From NCBI GenBank assembly GCA_005765155.1, contig VCCP01000001.1:5766001-5830000 (forward strand): 64,000 nt of DNA. The letters are read 5' to 3'. Below, one piece after another: positions 1 to 9,388 of the stretch (position 1 is the first letter of the stretch; every line of letters begins with the position of its first letter). The notes beneath the pieces were generated by a model, which saw only the letters and a program-made list of their open reading frames with translations, searched no databases and had not been told where the DNA came from. Made by a program: the position numbers and the translations under genes. Source of the DNA: Zelopaecilomyces penicillatus (taxonomy: Eukaryota; Ascomycota; Sordariomycetes; Hypocreales; Pseudodiploosporaceae).

Positions 1-612
1 CCGTGCAGCTCCGCCATCCATTTCCAGCACTGGCGTCGACCCCTGAACTATCGCTGGTTGGACAATTGAGCCGATGATCAGTGGGACGTCCTAAATCGCT
101 TCCCATCCGCCCTCCTGCCCACGGTGCTGCTTCCAACCGCTACCCGTTATCCACCAGGGGCCACAGACCAGCAACAGAGTGGCAACAATTAGATCATTGC
201 CGAAATCAGCAGAACACCACGAGGCCGTCACGAGGGCCGTCACGAGCTTCTTCCTGTAATACCCACTCGATACTAGACAGCATCTGCCCACCCGACACCC
301 TAAACTACCAAACATCTCTGCCTCAGTGCCCACTGCCGCACCTGGCATTGTCCCAGACCGACGAGTGTCTATCCTTGTATATACCAATCACCCCGTGCTC
401 GTACTGGGCGACAGACCGCTTGCACAAGAAGCTCCGTCCCGAACAGCCTAGATCTTTGTCGAACCTACCAAAAGTTCCATCTGGCCTCTTCTGAGCTCCA
501 AGTTACCTTCTAATAACTAAACCAACCCTTCGACATTGGCCTTTATTACCCCTCACGATCCGACATAAGGGTCCACCAAGCAACTCTATAATTAAACCAC
601 ACCAGCTCGCAC
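1..612. other. Left-edge intergenic / 5' leader
   Basis: No coding region is supported here. The stretch is C/T-rich and lies directly upstream of the forward gene starting at 613, so it probably holds that gene's promoter and leader. Open frames on both strands lack recognisable protein content. Confidence 0.5.
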
Positions 613-2187
613 ATGTCGACCGCAAACGAGCGGCAGCCTTCCTCTCCTGAGACGTCGCCCACCTTGGCCATTGGTGCGTGTCCTGAGCTGTCCCGCTGCC
701 TTTCAACGGCATCCTCCATGTCGCACGACTCCGGCACCGATGACGGCCCGCGGGATTCTCTAGGCAGCGACTTGTCCTCCCGCCAGTCATCAGGTTCTTA
801 TCGCTCCCGTCGATCAGATGTCTCCAATGTGTCTAGGCAGTCTTCCCACAGTTCCGATAGTAAGGGCCGTCGGCGGGGATACATGCGCCCTCAGGTTACC
901 GACTTTGCCGCCAGCGCCAAGTCACGGGACAGCGTCATGAACTTGGGAAGCATCGCGCATCTGCAGTATTACTTTGCACGGACAGGCCTCCTTGATGGCA
1001 AAGGCGGCCAGTTGGCCCGTAAGAAGCAGCCACGTGCCACGTTGGATCTATCAGCCCTAGACGGCACTGGCCCGGTCTCTTCCATGATGGGGCCAGATGC
1101 TGATTCTTCCTATGCTTCAATGGGAAGCAGCCCTGACCTAATGGCTCAAGGTTTTGGCTCGGGCATCATTGCCGAGTCTCCTCTGGAGGAAAATGATTAT
1201 TATGAGGAGGACAGCATCACCGAGTCAGAACCCGGGATGCTACCGCCAACCGTAAGCACCTATAATCAGAAGGAAAAAGTGGTCCCAAAGCCGCCCACAA
1301 TAGGGGAGCTAAAGGCGGATCTAGAGATGACTTTGCATGACGCCAGAAAGGCCTTGCAAGAAGTCGAGGCTCGCAAAACTGGATCATATACGGAGCCATC
1401 TGATGCCATTCAATACCCAAACATGCCAGAGGAAAATACGCTTGGCTGGTATGAACTGCAGGGAATGCATATCCTCGATGTGGTAACACTGGCCATCAGG
1501 GCGGCCAAAATGTATTACACGGCGCATGAGCTGCCCGATCGACTCGATTCTATCAAGTCGGAGAAGCATATTCGAGCAGATTTGCTCGGTGTGATGGAAG
1601 TCCTGAAGCAAATGGCCACAAGAGGATTCAAGGGCGGCATGAAGGACGATGAGATCAACACCATGGTCGAGTGGGTTGACAGCGTCTTTGACATTTTGAA
1701 GAAAGAGGCAAATATTGAAGCTTCAGAGCAAGCAGAGCGGGCAAGTTGGACGTGGCTTACCGGGGATTGGTCAGGGCGGGAATTGGAACGTGAGAGGGCT
1801 TTTATCATGTCTATGAGTCCTGATGCCGAGCCTCTCCCAGAATGGACTCCGGCATCAGACGCGGCTGATATCCCCACCCCATTTCTGGAAGCCATGCGGA
1901 ATGGGCTTCGTCTCGTTAAATTGCACAATGCGGTAGTAGCAAAGTCTAGAAGGCGATACGGGACAATCCCAACCTTTCATACCGACACACAGAAGCCATA
2001 TCGATGTGCCGATAACCTACGATACTGGGTCAAGGCTGCCGAGCTTCGTTTCGAAATCTTGGTCACAGTCGATGCTCTTGGCATAGTCTACAATAGCGGA
2101 CCAAAGGTCTGGTTGGACTTTGAGGCTGCCATTCTGAAATGGTGTCAGCACGTGCGAGTAGAGGTAACCAGTGAATGGTCAAAGTGA
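613..2187 (+). CDS. Conserved-looking fungal protein of unknown function, 524 aa
   Basis: This is a single-exon reading frame of 524 residues that I do not recognise. The first 90 residues are very rich in Ser and Arg (SRQSSGSYRSRRSDVSNVSR), typical of a disordered and phosphorylatable segment. A second low-complexity acidic stretch follows around residues 190-210 (EENDYYEEDSITESEPG). From about residue 225 to the end the protein becomes ordered and helical, with Trp-rich segments (SWTWLTGDWSGRELERER) and a well-composed C-terminus (ELRFEILVTVDALGIVYNSG). No catalytic motif, signal peptide or membrane segment is visible. The ATG at 613 was chosen because it opens the frame right after the pyrimidine-rich leader. 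The globular C-terminal half and even codon use argue for a real gene. Function: unknown. Confidence 0.8.
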   Translation: MSTANERQPSSPETSPTLAIGACPELSRCLSTASSMSHDSGTDDGPRDSLGSDLSSRQSSGSYRSRRSDVSNVSRQSSHSSDSKGRRRGYMRPQVTDFAASAKSRDSVMNLGSIAHLQYYFARTGLLDGKGGQLARKKQPRATLDLSALDGTGPVSSMMGPDADSSYASMGSSPDLMAQGFGSGIIAESPLEENDYYEEDSITESEPGMLPPTVSTYNQKEKVVPKPPTIGELKADLEMTLHDARKALQEVEARKTGSYTEPSDAIQYPNMPEENTLGWYELQGMHILDVVTLAIRAAKMYYTAHELPDRLDSIKSEKHIRADLLGVMEVLKQMATRGFKGGMKDDEINTMVEWVDSVFDILKKEANIEASEQAERASWTWLTGDWSGRELERERAFIMSMSPDAEPLPEWTPASDAADIPTPFLEAMRNGLRLVKLHNAVVAKSRRRYGTIPTFHTDTQKPYRCADNLRYWVKAAELRFEILVTVDALGIVYNSGPKVWLDFEAAILKWCQHVRVEVTSEWSK

Positions 2188-3017
2188 CCTATCAACAGAG
2201 CGATCACCTAGCTGATGAGAAAAGAGGACTCATTGCCCATAATGATGAGATTCATAACTGGCGGATGGAGTTTTTATTTTATTTTATTTGGAAGAATGGG
2301 TTGGTTTGCATGGTATAAAGGGGCTGGTTGGTGGGCATTGATCAAGAGATGGCATTCTCCCAGGGCTGTCTCAACCCCCTTTTTATGTTTTCTTCTCACG
2401 CTCGCCTTTATGCCTTTTTTTTGTTTTCTTGGTTTTTTTATTTACTCATACAACATAGACATTTTATTAACTAGGGCGTGTCGTGGCATGACACTACAGG
2501 ACACGGCTACGCAAATCTACTTTCTAGTATATACCCGAGGCATGAGGCGTAGGCGCAGATTAACGTTTTGGGATTTGGCAGTCAATAGAACTTGACCATT
2601 AAAGCAACTCTATTATTAAAGTATAATGATTCACATATTCTTACAATTCACCCACAAATGTAAACATTGTAGTATCAAAATCACTCAACCTAAAAGAAAC
2701 TGTTCACTAACCCCTATTTTGTATTTATTTTTCTTATTCACAAGGCAGCCAATTTGTTTGGAATATCATATGGCTGTTACGGGATGAGAAGAGCTGAGCA
2801 AAAGTAGTTTAAATGAAAAGCCTTATTTTTTCGATTTTCATGTTTTATCTAATTCCAGCGATGATCCATTTCATCAAGATTATTCAAATTCCCATGTACT
2901 ATGGCATCAAATAGAAACTCCAAATATAGTTAGCACCCTCCCTTCTCCAATAAGAAAGGGACAATAGCAAATCATAACAATGTTTTTTTACACGAAACAC
3001 TCGACATCATTCAAAGT
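2188..3017. other. Convergent 3' intergenic region, A/T-rich
   Basis: This lies tail-to-tail between the 524-residue gene and the Hsp20 gene. It is strongly A/T-rich with T runs (around 2410-2450) and A/T-rich 3'-end-like sequence. A 126-codon frame at 2215-2595 is hydrophobic by composition only. Nothing else is supported. Confidence 0.5.
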
Positions 3018-4106
3018 TCACTGAATGTCCACCTTGCGGATCTCGGTCCACTCCTTCTCCAGCTTAGGTACCGTCACAATCAGCACACCATCTTCCATCT
3101 TGGCAGCGATTGCGAACCCATCGACGTCGTCCTTTTCAGGAGTACCGGCCGGCGGGAGGGTGATATTGCGCTCAAACAAACCGACGGTCCTCTCACCGGA
3201 GGATAGGGTCTTTAAGAAATCTTCATCACCAGGCCGGTGGACGACGCCAGCGATGCTGAGGACGCTGGTATCTGGGTTCCAGTTCACGCCAATGTCGTCC
3301 TTTTTGGCGCCAGGGAGGGCTACGTGTAGGACAAAGGCGGAGGGGGTGTTGAAGACGTCAACGGGGGGCACGAAGGTATTGCTATCGTCGTCATCGCCGT
3401 GGTAGCCTCTGGCGGTGTTGTTGGTTTGGTTGGGCTGGTTGGGCTGGGAGTTCTCGGCTTGGGTTTGTAGGTTGCGGAAGAATGGGTGGCCCATGAAGCC
3501 TCGCATCATGCCGGGCCAGTCGAACGGCATGCCAGGGGGCGGTTGAGGTGGACCGTGGCCGTGATCATGGCGTGGGAAGCGGCCTCCACGGCCGCATCCT
3601 CCACGACCGCGTCCTCGACGACAGTGGCCATGACCATAGCCATGACCATATGATCGCTGCCCATCCTCGTTTTCATCAGGTGTAACCTCGGCAGGATCAG
3701 GGGCATCCTCACGCATGCTGTGGGAAGGTTCGTCCCCCTTTTCTTGAAAAGTCTCGCCTTCCCGCTCAACGTTCGACGCCGCATCGTGTTCCCGTGCCTC
3801 TTCGCCACTCATGCCACCTGCCTGATGACGTCCACGGTGGCCGTGATGTCCGTGATGACCACCACCGCGATGTTCTCGAGAACCGTGTCCGTCATCCGTA
3901 GGCCAGAAGTTCCACTGGGCCCCGGGACCCCGTGGTCCGGCACGGTGGCTACCGAATGGAAAGCCAGGTCCAAACTGCTGAGGGAATGTAGATGTAGATG
4001 GGTTCTGGTGATCCACACCGCGGCCAGGGGCCTGGTTAGGGTCGAAAGACTGGATAAAGTCCCAAAAGGGCGCTGAAGAATAGGGAGGTCCTTGTTGATG
4101 AGGCAT
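3018..4106 (-). CDS. Small heat-shock protein (Hsp20/alpha-crystallin) with long His/Gly-rich N-terminal region
   Basis: This is an ATP-independent holdase chaperone of 362 residues from one exon. The alpha-crystallin domain spans roughly residues 240-362. It begins VPPVDVFNTPSAFVLHVALP, contains the ERNITLPP strand region, and ends DGVLIVTVPKLEKEW; the (G/A)VLxVxVPK signature is present. Upstream lies an unusual segment of about 130 residues rich in His, Gly and Arg (GGGHHGHHGHRGRHQAGG near residue 85; GHGYGHGHCRRGRGRGG near residue 155), plus an acidic patch between them. An aromatic N-terminus (APFWDFIQSF) is typical of small heat-shock oligomerisation arms. Fungal Hsp20s are commonly about 180-250 residues, so this one is long. 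A TATA-like element lies about 90 bases upstream. The family call is secure; the role of the His-rich region is inference. Confidence 0.95.
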   Translation of the reverse strand: MPHQQGPPYSSAPFWDFIQSFDPNQAPGRGVDHQNPSTSTFPQQFGPGFPFGSHRAGPRGPGAQWNFWPTDDGHGSREHRGGGHHGHHGHRGRHQAGGMSGEEAREHDAASNVEREGETFQEKGDEPSHSMREDAPDPAEVTPDENEDGQRSYGHGYGHGHCRRGRGRGGCGRGGRFPRHDHGHGPPQPPPGMPFDWPGMMRGFMGHPFFRNLQTQAENSQPNQPNQTNNTARGYHGDDDDSNTFVPPVDVFNTPSAFVLHVALPGAKKDDIGVNWNPDTSVLSIAGVVHRPGDEDFLKTLSSGERTVGLFERNITLPPAGTPEKDDVDGFAIAAKMEDGVLIVTVPKLEKEWTEIRKVDIQ

Positions 4107-5390
4107 GATTGTTGAAAGATGTGGTGAGATGCTGTTAAGAATGCAGAGTGCTGAGGAAAGCAGAGAAACTCAAAACTACTGTCAACCAGGCACATTTATA
4201 GTCAATAGCACACACACAAATCCAAACACACTCATATATCCTAGCTTGGTCTTTACCAGGCCGCATCGACAGACGCGTAACGCAACCACACAATCGCCAT
4301 CAAGGCAGTCGTAGGGCTGGCGCACTCAACCACCAGCCAACCTCTCCCTATCAAACCATGGAACCGCGCAGACACCAAAAGAAAATGACATTATGGTTCG
4401 GATCTCCGAGCTTAGCTTGTGAAGATGGCAAAATAGTACACCATAGAGGGTGTGTAGTGTGCGTGTGAGTGTGTGTGCTTGTGTAGGCAAATATGGCGAC
4501 ACGCGTACTTTTTTATGACTCTACCTCCATAGATGGGTTTTGTGGCAAGAAGTGATGGGAGGGTCGGCGCTGGAAGCAACCGACCACCGATAGCTTACCG
4601 ACTACTACATTTGACGATCCTGTAATGTGCGGCTGACAGGTGAGCTGTCTGCCTGGCGACCTTTGAGTTTGGAGGATAGTTTGATTTGCATCATGTTACG
4701 TGTATTTGTATGGTATGTAAGGCTTGCATTGCTTGAGATCTTGCCTGCCTTGGGTTAGGAGGTTATTGACTCGCCATTAAATAACCTGATGCGTTCATAT
4801 GCCTAACCTGGAGCGGAACATTTTGTGTTGAGCCCATTACAATATCTTTACCTGTATAAAAGAAGAAGACCCCGTCTGATTAATGCAGAACATGTAATGC
4901 GATACTCATCCGGGTGACTTTCACCATTATTAAGAGAACATTTGGGACTTTATACAAGGTTGACGAATAAATCATCAGTGTCGCAACGATTTTCGCGTGT
5001 CTAAAAAACCATATCATGCATATACATATAAGAACCCCATCTCACCTACAAATACCATAAGCACTCACCATATATCCAACAATGAAAACTATCGGATCTA
5101 GTAGAGAGGATGATGTAGAGACAAATACAACCTTTACATATTAGGTTTAAACAAGTTCAGAGATGATCTCTATGTAGTAATTACATACCATAGGACGGAA
5201 AGTATTGATAACCGATGACGTCAGCGGGTGTGTGTTGAGTCAGCACGCAAATGATTGGCGAGCGCAAAAAGCTTAGAAATTCATACAGCATCAGGACCCT
5301 TGATATCGCAATCCGAAGAAAAGCGAGTTGAACTTAGACCTTCAGTTACACACTCCCAATTCTTCGCCAACACAACAGATACTGCACAAT
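4107..5390. other. Divergent intergenic region Hsp20 / COX17
   Basis: These 1.3 kb contain the Hsp20 promoter on the left and the COX17 promoter on the right. A degenerate GT-rich tract sits near 4450-4490. The middle (4800-5200) is A/T-rich. No gene is supported. Confidence 0.6.
4195..4200 (-). promoter_or_regulatory. TATA box of the Hsp20 gene
   Basis: On the minus strand the sequence reads GACTATAAATGTG, about 90 bases before the Hsp20 start codon, a normal position for a TATA element of an inducible gene. I saw no clean trio of heat-shock elements (alternating GAA/TTC) close by. Confidence 0.6.
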
Positions 5391-5758
5391 ATGGAAGCTA
5401 AAACCGCCACTTTTTGTAAGGCCAACTCTCCATTCTTTCCAGCCCTCCTGGCTCTCAGTCTTCATCCCAATTCGACTAACCATACATCCCAAAACAGCCC
5501 CAGTGTCTGGGCCTGCGACTACATCCGCCGCACCTGCCAGTAACACATCTCAGCCAAAGGTCAGCGCCCTTATTCTTATAAACATCATTCGTTTGACATC
5601 TCTTAACTCCGAATTAGCCTTGCTGCGTATGCAAAGAAGAAAAATCGAAACGAGACGAATGTATGTTATTCTCGAATGCTAAGGACCCAGCCGCCGATTG
5701 TCAGTCGTTCGTTCAGCAATACAAAACCTGCATGTTGGGATTCGGTTTCAAGGTATAA
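5391..5758 (+). CDS. COX17: Cytochrome c oxidase copper chaperone Cox17
   Basis: This is the mitochondrial intermembrane-space copper chaperone that hands Cu(I) to Sco1 and Cox11 for cytochrome c oxidase assembly. I rebuilt it from three exons: 5391-5415, 5498-5559 and 5618-5758. Introns are GT-AG, of 82 and 58 bases. The product is 75 residues. It has a Ser/Thr/Ala-rich N-terminus, then the copper-binding PKPCCVC motif, then a twin CX9C pair: Cys-x9-Cys in CKEEKSKRDEC and again in CQSFVQQYKTC. The ending LGFGFKV is typical of the family, and the length matches. Single-frame reading of this stretch hides the gene because each exon is short. The gene lies tail-to-tail with the 139-residue coiled-coil gene, only 277 bases away. 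Confidence is high because every signature Cys falls in place after splicing. Confidence 0.95.
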
Positions 5759-6035
5759 TGGAAAATTACTCTCCAGCCCTTGTCAGGCTGTGTGTAATAT
5801 CATGTATAGACGGTTCAGGCAATCCATAATGACTTCATCTCTTCTTCATAACGACCAAATGATCAACCAAGGCGGACCCGGCGACACAATCTTGCTTCCT
5901 CAAGTTTAATCTCACCATGTCAATAAAATCTTGCGTTCTTGAATGACTACAAAGACTTCCCCAACACAAATAGTCGGCGATTGGCTAGCACCATTATAAA
6001 ACCACTTCAAACTGATCCGACATGCTGTGCAGGTT

Positions 6036-6568
6036 TTAACACTGCTTCCCTCTTGTCCTTTGTTGTAACAGTGCATCAAGGGCAATTTTAGCATCCTTCC
6101 TTCTGCCAAGATATCCCGTCATCATCATGTCTTCACCCTCCTTTATGGTCGAATGCATTTTAGCGACAATAGCTACCATCTTATTCTCAATCTGCTTTCT
6201 CTGCTCCATCAAGTCAACGATGTGCATAACCTGCCGTGCAAGCTTGTTCGTCCTTGTTTAAAGTCAATATGTTTCGATTTCGATCATTGGAGTTGTGAAA
6301 CTGTCGATAATACCTCTCCTGTTGATAGTTTTCTCGATGAGCCAGAGCTCGGGATCGCAAATCAGCCAATGAGCGGTCTGTCTCAGCAGCAATTGCACTG
6401 ATGTGTTCGTCACGCTCCTTCTTCAGCTTCTAGTATATCAGCATCATATCCCAGAACTAGTTGTGTCATTCCCAGTCTCACTTGAAATATACGTTGCTGT
6501 GCGTGCATGGCTACGACGGTGGGGTCATCATCGTCGCTGGCGTAAGATCGTTGCTTTCTTGCAGGCAT
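6036..6568 (-). CDS. Unknown 139-residue coiled-coil protein
   Basis: I rebuilt this from three exons on the minus strand: 6482-6568, 6314-6429 and 6036-6252. Introns are 52 and 61 bases with GT-AG ends. The joined frame gives 139 residues starting MPARKQRSYASDDDDPTVV. The N-terminus is basic then acidic. It is followed by an almost continuous charged helical stretch (KLKKERDEHISAIAAETDRS, then LARQVMHIVDLMEQRKQIEN) with heptad-like hydrophobic spacing, suggesting a coiled coil. The frame stays open across both splices, and the Lys/Glu/Gln-rich content is not what non-coding DNA gives. I do not recognise the family. Small coiled-coil subunits of kinetochore, vesicle-tethering or meiotic complexes look like this, but nothing here decides between them. 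Confidence 0.7.
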
Positions 6569-7173
6569 GGCAAATTACGGATAGAGTGTGAGATTTGTGT
6601 AATAATTGTGGAATTTCCAAAGATGAACTATGTGTTAAATTATCAAGAAGTTCATGAGAAGACGTCACAAGGCAGTGCAGTGTAGAACGAACGGTTAGAT
6701 AGGTGAATCGCTGGTGAGCAGGATGACCAGGAGTGTAAATTCGGCTACCATCAAAGGAAAGAGCAACCCGGGCTGTTTACTCACGCACGGAGTGGCAAGA
6801 GCTCAGAGTAAAAGATGAAACCCAGGTGAGGATACACGCATCAGAACACTGTAATATGCAATCCATTACCAGCCTCATACTAGAGTCTATCTTCTAATCT
6901 GGTAGCATGTTATGTTATGCGCAGTACTGCCATTGCACGCATTTGTTGTTCAGCTTCGCTGCTGTGCCAGGCACAATCGTGTGAATACACCTGCACAAAT
7001 CCATGTAGTTCAATCGATCTTTACCGCACTGCAGTGCGCCAGTCTAGATATGAACCTTACAGGTAATGCTATAATCTGCCAGCTTTAGCCACACTCCACC
7101 GGTGTGGTTAGCTGCTCACAGACATCATTTTATGGGCATTATCATACATCATCCCGTTGAAGGTTGATTTTAT
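6569..7173. other. Intergenic region between the 139-aa gene and CCT4
   Basis: Both flanking genes run on the minus strand, so this holds the promoter of the small coiled-coil gene and the 3' end of CCT4. No gene, repeat or clear TATA box was seen. Confidence 0.5.
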
Positions 7174-8937
7174 CTATCTCGTTAGGGCAATGTCGTCTAT
7201 CCTCAAAATCATTTTCACCGTCTCGGCCGCCAGTTCAATGGCGCTCGTGCTCACTAGTAGTGGTTGAAGCACGTTCTCCTTGGAAATGTTGCTGTTGACC
7301 CCACCGGACTTGATGCTGACGCCTGCATTCTTTTCTCCCATCTCATGTCGATGCCTCAAATCAGTAACGACCTTGATGCTGTTAAGCCCTGCGTTCTCAG
7401 CCAGAGTCGTGGGTATCACTTCCATGGCTTCCGCAAACGCCTTCCAGCAGATGGCTTCTGTTCCAGTCAGACTTCGAGCTTGTTTGGACAACTGGGCAGC
7501 AATCTCGATTTCGGGAGCGCCTCCACCAGCAATCAAAGCCTTCTTCTTGACTAAGCACCGAAGAACGCAAAGGGCGTCGTGCAAGCTTCGTTCCGCTTCC
7601 TCCAAGATGAGCGAGTTAGCGCCTCTTACAACCACGGATACCGTCTTTCCAGTTGCTTTGGCCCCGGTAACCTTGATCATCCGCGCACCGGAGGATGACA
7701 CCTCCTCAACCAAATCTGCCGATCCTAGCTTGTCCTCGGTAAAAGAGTCGACATCTGCAATCGGCTTGCAACCTGTGGACTTGCAAATAAACTCAACCTC
7801 ATCTCGCTCAATATCTTTGACAGCCATAATGCCCAGCTTTGCCAGAAAGTGGAGTGAGAGGTCATTGACGGCGTCTCGGAGAATTGATTTCTGAATTAAC
7901 AGCACGTTGCACTTGGCCTTTTTAATTTTCTTGGCCATATTCAGAAGATATAATCGCTCTTCCTTGACAATCTTATCCATCTGTCGATAATCGTTCACCT
8001 GGATCGTATTTTCCATCTAGTGAATGTTAGTGACAAGCATATTGAGAATATAGACAAAGACATAGACCAACGTCGGGTTTAGGCGGGCTAAGCTGGAACT
8101 GGATGAGACCAATTCTAGCCTTTTCCATCCGGATAGGTCCACCAGCGTTTTTGAGCACTGGCTGTGTAAGAACTAGACCATCCACCAACTCGCTATCCTC
8201 GATTGTTCCCCCCACTTTCTTGATAATTCGGATGTTGTGAAGATCGACATTCTCGGCAGTCTTGAGATCTATGGTCTTGGTAACAGCGTTGACTGCCATC
8301 GGGCCGAGCAGATTCGAGTACTGAGATACAATCTTGGATGATAAAGAGGTGTTGGCGGCTTGAAGAAGCGAAGAGGTGTCGGTAAGCGAGATAGGCTGGG
8401 ACATGTCGTGCAAAACTTCGACGGCAGCAGCTGATGCCCTTTGGAAAGATTCCGAAATCACTGAGGGGTGAATGCCCTTCGACAGCAACCGGTCCGCAGC
8501 TCCAAGCAGACTGCCACAAATGACGACTACGGAAGTAGTTCCGTCACCAGCCTCAACATCCTGGGCCCCAGAAAGATTGACCAGCATCTTTGCCGTGGGA
8601 TGCATCACTGACATACTCTTCAACATGGTATTGCCATCGTTGGTAATGATGGTTTCGCCTTTTCCACTTCGAATCATTTTGTCCATTCCTCGAGGTCCAA
8701 GAGACGTTCTGATCGCATCAGCGACAGCTTCGAGACGGTCAGCAGGCTAAATTACAGTGGGCGAGGTTATGCTATGTACCTCTGGCGGCAACAATGTTCG
8801 AAGACCGAACTGCCATGGGCTTCTCCTTATCCTACGGTCTGTTAGCGGGGAAGCTGCGGAGCTTAGTGGTAGCTATATCAACGCACCCTGAAGGTGGCAT
8901 TGCTAGACGCGCCGCCTGAAACGGCTGACGCAGACAT
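7174..8937 (-). CDS. CCT4: T-complex protein 1 subunit delta (CCT4), cytosolic chaperonin
   Basis: This is one of eight paralogous subunits of the TRiC/CCT ring, which folds actin, tubulin and WD40 proteins using ATP. Four exons: 8887-8937, 8780-8831, 8072-8727 and 7174-8016. All introns are GT-AG of 52-55 bases. The product is 533 residues, the usual CCT size. Group II chaperonin signatures are visible: SLGPRGMDKMI near residue 50, the ATPase motif AGDGTTSVVV near residue 90, and LIAGGGAPEIEIA around residue 400. The delta subunit is indicated by SPPKPDMENTIQVNDYRQMD across the third splice junction. The start at 8937 gives an Ala/Ser-rich N-terminus (MSASAVSGGASSNATFRDKE). The gene is divergent from the proteasome gene RPT1 across 451 bases, so two protein quality-control machines may share a promoter. 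Confidence 0.96.
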
Positions 8938-9388
8938 CCTGTTTAGATTCAAACGAAGCCGTGAATAACAAGTGGTTTCGTTGAGGCCCGGATGGTGGAG
9001 GAGTTGTAGATTTGGAGGGTCCTAGCAGCCTGGTTGAGCACATCCCACCTTCTGCCCTACTCCGCCTTAAGCATCTGGGAAATTTTGTAATCGGGGGAGG
9101 GGATTATCCATCCTCCGGCGGTACCTACCCCAGTCTTTCCCCGAAGGGGTTTAGGCTGACACAGCCGCCAGCACTGGGCTGATGCATCAAGCTCAAGGCA
9201 ACTGGGATTACGGAATGGTTCCATGACCTTCAACAGCACCACCCCCATTCATATACACAGCAAGCTTCCTCACTACCTCTCGACCGAGACAAATCCAGCA
9301 TTCTCGTCGCCTACTCCCCCCACTACTCCGAACAAGATTTTTGAGTCTATCTATTTCTCCTAGAACTGCGTCCAGTTCGCGGATCACC
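8938..9388. promoter_or_regulatory. Bidirectional promoter region CCT4 / RPT1
   Basis: These 451 bases separate the start codons of two divergent proteostasis genes. No obvious TATA box is present. I looked for a yeast-type proteasome control element (GGTGGCAAA) and did not find an exact copy. The right side is C/T-rich, as in fungal leaders. Confidence 0.6.

Noticed and set aside
2215..2595. 126-codon frame with hydrophobic stretches
   Set aside because: It comes from T-rich 3'-flanking DNA; the apparent membrane segments are Phe/Leu runs from poly-T.
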